From assembly GCA_020747015.1 (NCBI GenBank), contig JAGTJM010000002.1:682001-746000 (forward strand): a stretch of 64,000 nucleotides of DNA, read 5' to 3'. Below, piece by piece: positions 20,754 to 29,758 of the stretch (positions are counted from its first letter, which is position 1; each line of letters opens with the position of its first letter). The notes under the pieces are model-generated. The model ran no database searches. It was not told where the DNA came from and was given only the letters and a program-made list of their open reading frames with translations. The position numbers were made by a program, and so were the translations under genes. Origin of the DNA: Pyrenochaeta sp. MPI-SDFR-AT-0127. Lineage: Eukaryota; Ascomycota; Dothideomycetes; Pleosporales; Cucurbitariaceae.

Positions 20754-21647
20754 TCACTCTGCGAATTTTACTGTTCGCTTGGTGGTATCCACCTGTTTCA
20801 AAGGCATTTCTCTTTCAATTGTTGCTTCTCTGGAGGTTGTTCCGCCAACACCTCGTCGCCTTCTCTCGCTGCGCTTGGCCCTCGCCTCACGGGTCTCCCT
20901 TGCTTTCCATTCGTTCAGCTGCTGCCTCCTTCGCTGCGATCTGGCATACGCAAGGGCAGGTGTCGGTTTGAAACCAATTCCATTCAGGCCAGTCCCATCA
21001 TCGTCTGGGTCTGTTGAGGGATCGACAAGATGTCCGGTGATCTCACTGTCTTTCCAGGTGAGGGCTGACAGTGAAGGCGACGGCGACCTGTTCCGCGGGC
21101 AGGGTTGTGACGATGATCGATTGTGTGTACGTGGCTTGTGGTTTGCTGATGTAAATTGTTGCGCTGATGCGTTTGCAGGGGACGACATAAAGGTGGTGGG
21201 TTGTGCAAAAGAAGCAATATCTGGCAATGTGCGGGGTTGGGTCGCCTGAGGGGTTTCCGGTATTTCTCTGGGGGTCTCCAGCGAGGGCATCACAGTCAAA
21301 GTGTCCAACTTGTTGCTTGTCCTCCAGGACCCCAAGTTTGCCTTTGCAAAGTCTTGGTCCAGCGATGTCCCGCTGTCCACACGCATCTCGTCCAGCTTTG
21401 GCTTCTTGTGAACCCCATGGTCGGTGGGTGTGAGCGGTGACATGGGAATTGCCCCAAGCGAAGTCAGAGTCATACCTCGCAGCTGGTCGGCGACGGCATT
21501 CCGGGGGCTGTCGGCGCCAGACGCAGGCGCGGGACTACCTCGTGGTGGTGTTGACGCGGGACGTAGAGCGGTATTGAGCAACGGTGTTGGCGGGGGCTGA
21601 TCGCGTTTGCGTTTTGGAGACGGGTGGTGCAGTTGGGTTGGAGGCAT
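20754..21647 (-). CDS. Conserved-looking basic, disordered fungal protein of unknown function
   Basis: A single frame of 297 residues from ATG 21647 (MPPTQLHHPSPKRKRDQ). The open frame extends upstream to 21761, but the first segment looks like leader translation. The protein is rich in Pro, Ser and Thr and probably disordered. It has an N-terminal nuclear-localisation-like PKRKRD and a C-terminal basic helix (ARSQRRRQQLNEWKARETRE, then AKRSERRRR). Regular TP and SP sites could be phosphorylated by proline-directed kinases. No known domain was recognised. A nuclear role is an inference from the basic motifs alone. It is transcribed divergently from the large HET gene. Confidence 0.65.
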   Translation of the reverse strand: MPPTQLHHPSPKRKRDQPPPTPLLNTALRPASTPPRGSPAPASGADSPRNAVADQLRGMTLTSLGAIPMSPLTPTDHGVHKKPKLDEMRVDSGTSLDQDFAKANLGSWRTSNKLDTLTVMPSLETPREIPETPQATQPRTLPDIASFAQPTTFMSSPANASAQQFTSANHKPRTHNRSSSQPCPRNRSPSPSLSALTWKDSEITGHLVDPSTDPDDDGTGLNGIGFKPTPALAYARSQRRRQQLNEWKARETREARAKRSERRRRGVGGTTSREATIEREMPLKQVDTTKRTVKFAE

Positions 21648-22087
21648 GACGCCGGTGGGAGGCTTTCCAGAATTACATGAGGAATGCTGTGCCCAAAAAA
21701 GGTAGGTCAAAGGATGGGGATGATTCTCTGGTGTTTGCTGGACTGAAAGTCCATCTGGCAATTGCCCATATGATCGCTCTTAGCGAACGTGGGGCATCAT
21801 GCACAGGCCCGCTGTAGGGCTGAACCCTCAAGGAACCCTCAGGGAACCCTGCATTCACTGCGCCACTCGCTCTGTGGTTAGTACCCATTTGTATCCTTGC
21901 TCTCACCCGTGTGCCACTTCGTGTGCCCCGCAGTCCATCGTTCAGCTCCCCGTTCAGATCTGGCTCTTTATTGATATTTGGCCATACCTCGCCCCTCCCT
22001 CTGTGCAGCCCTACAAATGACAAGCCTTCGCTGTGCTCAAACAATCTCGTTCCCCTCTCGCTCTATCGCGTTGCCCATGTTAGCATC
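21648..22087. promoter_or_regulatory. Divergent promoter region of the basic protein and the HET fusion gene
   Basis: About 440 bp separate the two divergent starts (21647 minus, 22088 plus). Pyrimidine-rich runs (CCCCTCCCTCTG near 21990, TCGTTCCCCTCTCGCTC near 22047) precede the HET gene start. No clear TATA box. Confidence 0.4.
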
Positions 22088-25000
22088 ATGTCGGAAGTAT
22101 ACTTGCCTTCAAACATTCTCAAATTCGTCGACTTCCTTGCGCGGGAGAGGCATTCTGCCCTGGTACCCACCACTCTAGAAGCTGTCCGTCACCTCCCGGC
22201 TATCGAAGATGGCCCACTATTCTCTGTTCGTAAACATATCCGAGCAAATGCACTGGGGAGAGACGTTGTGATCAAAATCTTCAGGAGATCCTTATCTCCG
22301 GGAACGACAAGCGGTCCAACAGAAGACGAGTTGGGACGGATTCTGAAGGAGATCAAGATCCTCTGTTCTAAACCAGTGGCTCTTCACCAAAACTTGATAG
22401 ATCTTGAAAGTATCGAATTCGGGATTCATTCTGGAGACCCTTTTGAAATTTGTCCGGCATTAGTACTTGAAAGAGCACCTCATGGCAGTTTGGATGGCTT
22501 CCTGAAGAAGAACAAGGACCTGAACTGGCAGACGAAGAAGGCTCTCTGCCATGATATTGCAAGCGGGCTAGACTGCCTTCATCAGCACGGTGTCCTTCAT
22601 GGCGACCTAGAGCCAGCCCATGTCCTAATCTTTGATCACCCGAAGCACCAATATATGGCCAAACTCACTGGGTTTGGTGACTCTCAAATTATCACCAGAA
22701 CAACATCTGCCGATCAAACCACCTTTGGTGGAACCAAGCCCTTCCGAGCACCTGAGATTGAAGAGGGCTCTACTAGCTTCGGCTATATCTTGAAAACAGA
22801 CATATTCTCGGCAGGGTTGCTGTTTTGGTCCATTTTCGTCAACCAGTCTTTCTCGGTGTCCTTTGATCTTCCGCTCAATGAAACATTCTGCAACAATGAT
22901 ATTATGACCATCTTGAAGCTCCCGTACCTTTTTAGGTTCATCCCGCTGTTGATTGAGCATGAGATTGGCATGGTCGAAGAGCAGGAATTCCATATGCTAC
23001 AAAAGCTCTTTTCTTGCACTGTTCGACTTTCTCCAAGAAGCAGGGATCTAAAACAAGCTCTAAGCCTTCTCGGATCTGGAGACGAGCAAAGTGGCACAGA
23101 ACAGAAGTACTCTAAAGACGATGCTATTGAGCCTGTACACTCTAATTTTGATGGAATCAAAGTGTCTACGAATGAGCTTAGAGCCCTACCTTATCTTGTC
23201 GCGAAGCAATACCTAAAAGCGCTTGAAGCACTTCATCAAAACACGGACACCAGCTCAGAGATAACGAGTTGGACTGAATTCCTTTGCCATTTCTATGGCT
23301 GCGGCACCAAACAAAACCCGCAGAAGGCAACTGAAATCCTCACTAAGTGCCTAAGAGAGGAAGGAGAGTCTGCTATGTTGGCTAGCATACTAGTTCCCGT
23401 CATGCGTGAGGCCTTGAGTATCGAAACTGAGGCACAAGAGATGCCAAAATTCAATGCTGATTCTGGTGGGAAGATTGGTCCGTGGATTGAATTAGGCCAA
23501 CGCCCAGTAGTGAGCCCAGAAGATCACGGACTTACTATGAGAATGGAGGATGTAATTTCGTTAGGATCAAGATTACAAGATGGCGGCGATACCATATCCA
23601 CCGATTGTGGCTCCTCAAACAACTTGCTTCACGCTTTCGCAATCCATGGACAGCTGGAACAAATAAAGCATCTCATTGACCTTGGAGTTGATGTTGATGC
23701 TGTCAATGACAAAGGCGAAACTGCTCTATTCCTTGCTTGTCAGTATGGAAACCATGAGATCGCCACGGCTTTATTGAACCATGGTGCAAATGCCTCTATT
23801 GCCACGAAATCCGGGGATTCCGGTCTCCACTGGCTCTGCAGTATCCCAGACGAACATCAAGCCGACCTGGCCTTGGAGTTGGTGAAGAAGGGAGCGCGGC
23901 TGCTAGGTCTTGAAGCGTTCGAAAACGAGAAAGACTGGGCGCCAATAACCCCTGGCTTCGAGTTCTTAAGAAATGGGAAAATTTTCGGCGACCCAGTCTT
24001 ACGAGCCGTGGCTAATCGAGATAGCAGGACCTTGCGACTCCTGTTGTATCTTTCTGGCCTTATCATAGCTACGATAGAGCCAAGAGCGCAGCTGATTTTG
24101 TTGATAACACGAGTCTTAGAGCGTCCGCTTCGTCTCGCGTGCGAGATGCATCTATATGACATGGTATACATTCTTTGCGAAGAATTTCACCGAATCGTTC
24201 TAGAGTTGTCAGAGACGGATTATCCGCCACATTTACAGGAACTACTTAACTCAATGCCAACAGACCCAGGCGCCATTGGTTCTATATTCCTGGAAATCAC
24301 TAATTCAACTTCACCTTTTCGCGCAACAATCGACATGAGCTTTCAGGTGCACAGACTCTGCTACCACAAAAAGGATTGGAGAATAGCCTGCCAACGGACA
24401 ATAGTTTTTCTGCTCAAGTATGGCTTCATCCCCAAAATGTTAAGAACCGATAGAGGTCCATACACTGTCTTGGCTTATGCAGTTCGGTGTGGGAACGATG
24501 AGGCCCTGGACTTTCTGCTTAGGCTAGAGCCTTTGAAGGCAAGTATTGATGATGCTGACAATCGATCATATACACTGGTGCACCATGCCATTGAAGCTCA
24601 CCAGTTTAACGCACTTTTGACGCTAGCGAAGAACGGAGCCACTCTAGATCTCCGCAAGAAGAAGGATCCTAATCATTGTCTCAGTCCAGTTGAAGCAAGC
24701 TACCTCCATGTGCTGGGGTCGGTCAGGTGCGATGATGCGGCCGTCATTCAACTGTTTCTCGACCACGGCGTTCCAGCAACCATCTGTGACAACCGAGAAC
24801 TGAGTGCTTTGTCTCTGGCGCTTACTCGAGGAGCATTCACATTGGCTCGGGTCTTGATTGAGAACGGTGCCAGCATATTGGAGGAAGGAATTTATGGTGT
24901 CACTCTTCTTGGGGAGCTGTTTATCCCGAACCAAGCCAATCAGCATGATGATCTCTTTTCCACATTCAAGTTCCTGTTGTCATACCGGGAGCGTGGCATA

Positions 25001-28000
25001 CCAGTCTTCATTACCCGCCAACAGCACAAGTATACAGTTTTTCATACAGCAGCGGCTTATTATCGTGACGACGAACTCTACCCTAGAATGGTGGAAACAC
25101 TTTTCAAGAGCTTCAAGGATCGAGACCTGCTAGAAGCGCAGGCAGCTACGCCGGCCAAATCTACAGCCCTACAACTTGCCATTGCTTCATACAACCCCAT
25201 TGTCGTCAAAGCCTTGATCGGTGCAGGAGCATCTCTAAATAACAAAGATACAGCCGATCGAACGCCTCTAGACTACGCGGTGGAACTATTGTATAGATTG
25301 GTTGTGATAAACGATGGTGGAGGAACGGACAAACTCGAAAAGTTGGATCAAATCTCCGAGATCATTATCCTCTTGTCTGAGAAAGCAGGATGGCCTCAAG
25401 CTATCAAGCAGTTCCCAAAACTGCTTGCCACATTTGATGAAGCTGAACCTCTCTTGAGAAAAATGATGTGTTCAGAGCATCAAGTTGCGTTTATGCGCCA
25501 TCTCGAACGAGCCGTCCTTGAAATGGTTGGTGATGGCTATGCGGATATGATGCCTACTATGTTGCTTCATCACTTGGATCTTGTTCGTCGTGTCTCGATG
25601 AAACACCTACAGCCGGCGCTAAGAATGGACTTGGAATACAGAGTGATCCCGCACATGAGCTTCACAAACCCTGCTGAGAGCTTCGACAGCGTAAAAAAGA
25701 AAGTCCCGTGGTGCTTTAGCTTGAACAACAACTATCTTCAAGACCTCCAGCTTGCTGCTGCATTCGAATGGCTGTTAGACCTGATACAGAGAGACGCGAT
25801 ACCAGAAGGCCAATTGAGAGATATGGCGGAAGTCTTCAAAAAGTTCGCTTTCTCTGGGCAAATTGCTGATCTCGAATTTGGCTCAGACATTGTCCGATAC
25901 CCATATACGCTACTTCAGTGGTATGAGAAGGCAATTACTAACGATGTCTTGATACTTGATAATGCGGGCAGAGCCAAGATAGGAGAGTATATACGGGTAT
26001 TAAGAGCACGTAAAGCCGCTCAAGATCAAGGGATGTTTCATCTTCCACCATTTGACGAGGAGTTTGCAACCCTGCATTTCGATCATTTACAAGCTGAGAA
26101 GCTAGATACAAGAAAAGCCATAGCGTCCATTCTTTTGGTCACAAGATGTCGCTGCTTTTTCGACCCTATTGGGCTTTTCTCGCGGTTTCAGATGACGAGA
26201 ATGTGTCAAAGGATGGCATCGATAGATGACAATGTGCTGAGTGAACGACTTATCAAGATGAGGGATGAGACAGCCAAAGAGAACGATACACTCTGCGATT
26301 GGAAGAGCGAAATTGGAGTGTCCACACGGAAAACACCATATTTTTCAATCATGAAGCAGATATTCGTGGACGAGAAACTCACTCGTATAACATCGCTGCT
26401 CGCACATCCCGAAGATACTGGATCTCGCCAACCTAAGGTCACTTATAGACTACCGTTGCAGCAGATCAGCAATGCGCCGGCTACCATAATTGCAAAGATA
26501 GGGTTTCCATATGAGCCGCTCGATATCCAGAAGGGAGAGATCCGGCTACTCACAATCCTGCCAAAGAGCAGCGAAATCAGCAATCTCGTATCGTGCAAGA
26601 TGGAACATTACTCAGTCTCATCAGAACATTACACTGAGGAGTACCGCGAGTATGTGAAGTCAATTAAATACAGTAGCGTCCGCCCAGGCAACTTTCACAA
26701 TAATTGGCAGGAAAAGAACGTGGCGAAGAGATACATCTGGGGCGACTTCTCCTGTCTCAGCTATACATGGGGTGACCCCAATGACTGTAGGACCATCATG
26801 ATCAATGGTCACGAAGTTACTGTACGCTCGAATCTTGAAGCTGCGTTACGTTCATTACGGCAACAGGAAGAATTTGAGGACGGCCTCATGCTGTGGATAG
26901 ACGCACTCTGTATCAACCAGGCTGATACCAGTGAGAGAGAAAAGACCATCCGAAACATGCAAAATATCTATCTCGGTACCCATACCGTTACCGTTTGGCT
27001 GGGTTCGGGAAGTAGCGAAACCGATGCAGCATTGCAAACCGTTCATGACTTTGTCGCTCGCTACTCGAAGCCCTCCGAAGATCCGGCGCGTGTGCTTGAT
27101 ACGGAACTCTTGGAGCCTCCACCCCTGTGGTTCGCTGTCGTTGTCTATCCAGCAATCGTCGAGCTCATGGATCGGCCATATTGGAGACGTCTTTGGATTA
27201 TGCAAGAAATCACAGCATGTGCTCCATGTGAAAACATTTACCTTGGAGACCATCGCATATCTTGGAGGGAGCTTGTCTTACTGCTCCAATCTTATATGTC
27301 TTCCCAACGCATAGAAATGAATGATGAATACACGGAGACGCGTCATAATCGCGTACAAGCAAACATCCACCAAGCCTACATCCTTACCACTATGGCGGAA
27401 ACCTATCGCCAGGGCCTAGGACTCGGCAAAAGGAACACATTGATGGAGTATGGTAGTGGGTCGTCATGGATGTATCTCGGTAAAACATCTGAAGTCACGG
27501 ACGAGCGTGATCGCGTCTATGGAATTCTTGGTCTCATCCCGGAGAAAATCTCGTGCCACATTATGCCAAATTATGCAAAGTCTGTTGAAGAAGTTTACAA
27601 AGACTTGTCCAAAGCCTTGATAAAAGCAACTGGATCCTTTGACGACAGCTTTGCTGGTAGTATCACGAATAACGCCAACCTCGCTTCATGGGCGATTGAT
27701 ATGCAAGACGCATCGAGTACATTGCCTAAGGGTGGAAAGGCTGGCGGTTTCCACAACCCGTATGACGACTTCTTGAAAACAGGTCAGATGTACCGTATAA
27801 AGGTTCATAAAAAACCAACACCCGATGAACCAAATGTGGACGAGAAAAATGATTCTGTCCACTACGAGTTTTCTGATGATGGGACGATCCTCACAGTCGT
27901 AGCTATCCACGTTGACACTGTAGAAGGGATTTCAGGATCCGTCATTAGATATACCTCTCCGCTTAAGATCATTGACGCTGCCTGGAAGCCTTGTGAACAA

Positions 28001-28573
28001 TCCCTCAAACCCCGTGAAGGCACCAGTGCCCGGGAAACAGTTCTTCGCGTGTTAACTGCCGATGCAGAGTATGTGGATGAACCAAACAGCAGTCTTTTCG
28101 ATATCCCTTTTTTTGCGGACCTAGAGCCAGATGCGACCTTGGTGGAAGAGTTGCACAATAATGGGTGGTCGAATATCTTGCGGTCTGAGGGCTTTCGGCT
28201 CCTTCATAAATTTCGAATCAGGAAGGGGGAATATCCGCTCTTTGAGGGTAAGCCATTTGAAGAGTGGTTTACAAAGGAAGTTACACCCTGTGATGAAGAG
28301 GGCATGGAGAAGGCCTTGCAAGCTGTTCGCAGGATTTCGGAGCGAACATTCATTACCACTGAGAAAGGGAATTTAGGCTCTACGGGAGTCGCAGTAAAAG
28401 AAGGGGATCGCATTTTTGTGGCTCCTGGATGCTCATTTCCATTTCTAGTCAGGCCTGATGGAGACAACTATCGAGTAGTTGGAGAATGTTATTTGGATGG
28501 ATTTATGAATGGTGAAGCGCTAGATATGCTTGAAAATGGCGAACTTGAGATCGGGCCAATTCAGCTACAATAG
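22088..28573 (+). CDS. Pseudokinase-ankyrin-HET fusion protein (2,161 residues, intronless)
   Basis: Residues about 40-330 are protein-kinase-like: VVIK with Lys63, a catalytic-loop equivalent LHGDLEPAH (His171, Asp173), TGFGDS in place of DFG, APE (221-223) and an F-helix Asp238. Loss of the DFG aspartate and the catalytic-loop Asn predict a pseudokinase. Ankyrin-like repeats occupy about 510-590 and, in weaker form, 785-945 and 1020-1065. Residues about 1090-1550 are helical-looking with no domain I recognise. A HET domain follows (about 1553-1720) with SYTWGDP, LWIDALCINQ and YWRRLWIMQEI. The tail ends in the usual HET-protein block (GVAVKEGDRIFV, then VVGECYLDGFMNGEA). HET domains trigger cell death in fungal non-self recognition. 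ATG 22088 was chosen because the upstream open frame is leader-like. There is no stop or frameshift in 6.5 kb. The domain order suggests an NLR-like sensor/executor, which is an inference. Confidence 0.88.
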   Translation: MSEVYLPSNILKFVDFLARERHSALVPTTLEAVRHLPAIEDGPLFSVRKHIRANALGRDVVIKIFRRSLSPGTTSGPTEDELGRILKEIKILCSKPVALHQNLIDLESIEFGIHSGDPFEICPALVLERAPHGSLDGFLKKNKDLNWQTKKALCHDIASGLDCLHQHGVLHGDLEPAHVLIFDHPKHQYMAKLTGFGDSQIITRTTSADQTTFGGTKPFRAPEIEEGSTSFGYILKTDIFSAGLLFWSIFVNQSFSVSFDLPLNETFCNNDIMTILKLPYLFRFIPLLIEHEIGMVEEQEFHMLQKLFSCTVRLSPRSRDLKQALSLLGSGDEQSGTEQKYSKDDAIEPVHSNFDGIKVSTNELRALPYLVAKQYLKALEALHQNTDTSSEITSWTEFLCHFYGCGTKQNPQKATEILTKCLREEGESAMLASILVPVMREALSIETEAQEMPKFNADSGGKIGPWIELGQRPVVSPEDHGLTMRMEDVISLGSRLQDGGDTISTDCGSSNNLLHAFAIHGQLEQIKHLIDLGVDVDAVNDKGETALFLACQYGNHEIATALLNHGANASIATKSGDSGLHWLCSIPDEHQADLALELVKKGARLLGLEAFENEKDWAPITPGFEFLRNGKIFGDPVLRAVANRDSRTLRLLLYLSGLIIATIEPRAQLILLITRVLERPLRLACEMHLYDMVYILCEEFHRIVLELSETDYPPHLQELLNSMPTDPGAIGSIFLEITNSTSPFRATIDMSFQVHRLCYHKKDWRIACQRTIVFLLKYGFIPKMLRTDRGPYTVLAYAVRCGNDEALDFLLRLEPLKASIDDADNRSYTLVHHAIEAHQFNALLTLAKNGATLDLRKKKDPNHCLSPVEASYLHVLGSVRCDDAAVIQLFLDHGVPATICDNRELSALSLALTRGAFTLARVLIENGASILEEGIYGVTLLGELFIPNQANQHDDLFSTFKFLLSYRERGIPVFITRQQHKYTVFHTAAAYYRDDELYPRMVETLFKSFKDRDLLEAQAATPAKSTALQLAIASYNPIVVKALIGAGASLNNKDTADRTPLDYAVELLYRLVVINDGGGTDKLEKLDQISEIIILLSEKAGWPQAIKQFPKLLATFDEAEPLLRKMMCSEHQVAFMRHLERAVLEMVGDGYADMMPTMLLHHLDLVRRVSMKHLQPALRMDLEYRVIPHMSFTNPAESFDSVKKKVPWCFSLNNNYLQDLQLAAAFEWLLDLIQRDAIPEGQLRDMAEVFKKFAFSGQIADLEFGSDIVRYPYTLLQWYEKAITNDVLILDNAGRAKIGEYIRVLRARKAAQDQGMFHLPPFDEEFATLHFDHLQAEKLDTRKAIASILLVTRCRCFFDPIGLFSRFQMTRMCQRMASIDDNVLSERLIKMRDETAKENDTLCDWKSEIGVSTRKTPYFSIMKQIFVDEKLTRITSLLAHPEDTGSRQPKVTYRLPLQQISNAPATIIAKIGFPYEPLDIQKGEIRLLTILPKSSEISNLVSCKMEHYSVSSEHYTEEYREYVKSIKYSSVRPGNFHNNWQEKNVAKRYIWGDFSCLSYTWGDPNDCRTIMINGHEVTVRSNLEAALRSLRQQEEFEDGLMLWIDALCINQADTSEREKTIRNMQNIYLGTHTVTVWLGSGSSETDAALQTVHDFVARYSKPSEDPARVLDTELLEPPPLWFAVVVYPAIVELMDRPYWRRLWIMQEITACAPCENIYLGDHRISWRELVLLLQSYMSSQRIEMNDEYTETRHNRVQANIHQAYILTTMAETYRQGLGLGKRNTLMEYGSGSSWMYLGKTSEVTDERDRVYGILGLIPEKISCHIMPNYAKSVEEVYKDLSKALIKATGSFDDSFAGSITNNANLASWAIDMQDASSTLPKGGKAGGFHNPYDDFLKTGQMYRIKVHKKPTPDEPNVDEKNDSVHYEFSDDGTILTVVAIHVDTVEGISGSVIRYTSPLKIIDAAWKPCEQSLKPREGTSARETVLRVLTADAEYVDEPNSSLFDIPFFADLEPDATLVEELHNNGWSNILRSEGFRLLHKFRIRKGEYPLFEGKPFEEWFTKEVTPCDEEGMEKALQAVRRISERTFITTEKGNLGSTGVAVKEGDRIFVAPGCSFPFLVRPDGDNYRVVGECYLDGFMNGEALDMLENGELEIGPIQLQ

Positions 28574-29758
28574 TTCCAGTATAAATGGATTGAAGCTTGG
28601 AATAGAACGGCATCCGGACTTGGAAACACAGTTCCGAGCAGACGCAGGTGAAATTAATCATGAATATGGTCACGAAGGTGATCATAACAGTCGATAAAAG
28701 TATGACATCGTTTCAAAAGCCTCTCCCAAGTTGTTCGTCGCCACTCCTATAAAAGAATACTCGAGACGAACTTGTTGGCTGCAGACACCGCCGTCGAAAC
28801 GGAGGATTATATAGTGTGCATCATCGGGACTTGAAATTAATATCGCGTTCGGGATGTTAGAACAAAGTCTAAGGAATGAAAATAGGATTGGAGATCGTAC
28901 ATGTGCTGCACAAACGCAAGCCAAATCTTGCTATTCTATCCCAACTCTTTAGTCTTCCATGCAACAGCGCAGCATATTTCTCCATTCAGCTACACTCTGT
29001 GTCTTCCTATCTCATTCTTTTGTCTATAGTCCTAGCATCTTTTATCTCTTTGGATTGTTTTTGCACATATTCGGTCTTTCTGTCTAGCGCGAGGCTGCGT
29101 CCTCTGAAGTCGACTTCTACACTACTAGGCAAAATCATCAACAGTCTTGTCCACTCTTGAAATTGTACCTCTGCAACATGAACTGTCCTCTCTTTAGCCT
29201 GGCTAAGGTACACTTTATAGTCCAAGATTGGGCAGAAAAAAAATACTCACTGCGTCCCATACCAAAATGATAGGTGGAGCTAGCCTCGAAAGGGATAGGT
29301 CGCGCTCCGGCTCTAAGTCTAACCCGTTTGGCCAATTGAGCACCTGTCATTCTCATCCATTGGCAGCACGGATCCACTCAGATTCAGCTCTTTCACTTAA
29401 AGACGTTCCATAATAAGGATACTAAGTAGCTGATATCAAACTCGAGCGCCACAAAGTCGTAGAGGTCGCGCCCTTTCCTGACTGCTGCCTGCTTGGCCGC
29501 ATCTATGAGTCTTCGTTCATTTGGGAAGCTCCTATATTCTCAGGCTTCGTTGCACCTTTTAAAATATCGTTTGAGGGTTATTTCTACTAGCTACACTACT
29601 GAGTCGACCTGAAGCATTCTTCAACTTACATTGCAGTATATCGCGGCGCAGCATCAATCTCAGCTGCCAAGACTGAACTCGGTCTACTCTACTCCACCCC
29701 ACTCTACTCTGTTCTCCGGTCATTGTTTCCCTCTACAGTTACGATCTCTTGTTGAATT
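28574..29758. other. Intergenic region between the HET gene and the PARG gene
   Basis: About 1.2 kb, AT- and CT-rich, with many stops. The last 100 bp before 29759 is pyrimidine-rich (CTACTCTACTCCACCCC), typical of a fungal 5' leader. No gene seen. Confidence 0.5.

Noticed and set aside
21911..22087. Upstream extension of the HET gene open frame
   Set aside because: It begins at a non-ATG codon, has leader-like Pro/Ser composition, and the ATG at 22088 heads the conserved-looking helix.
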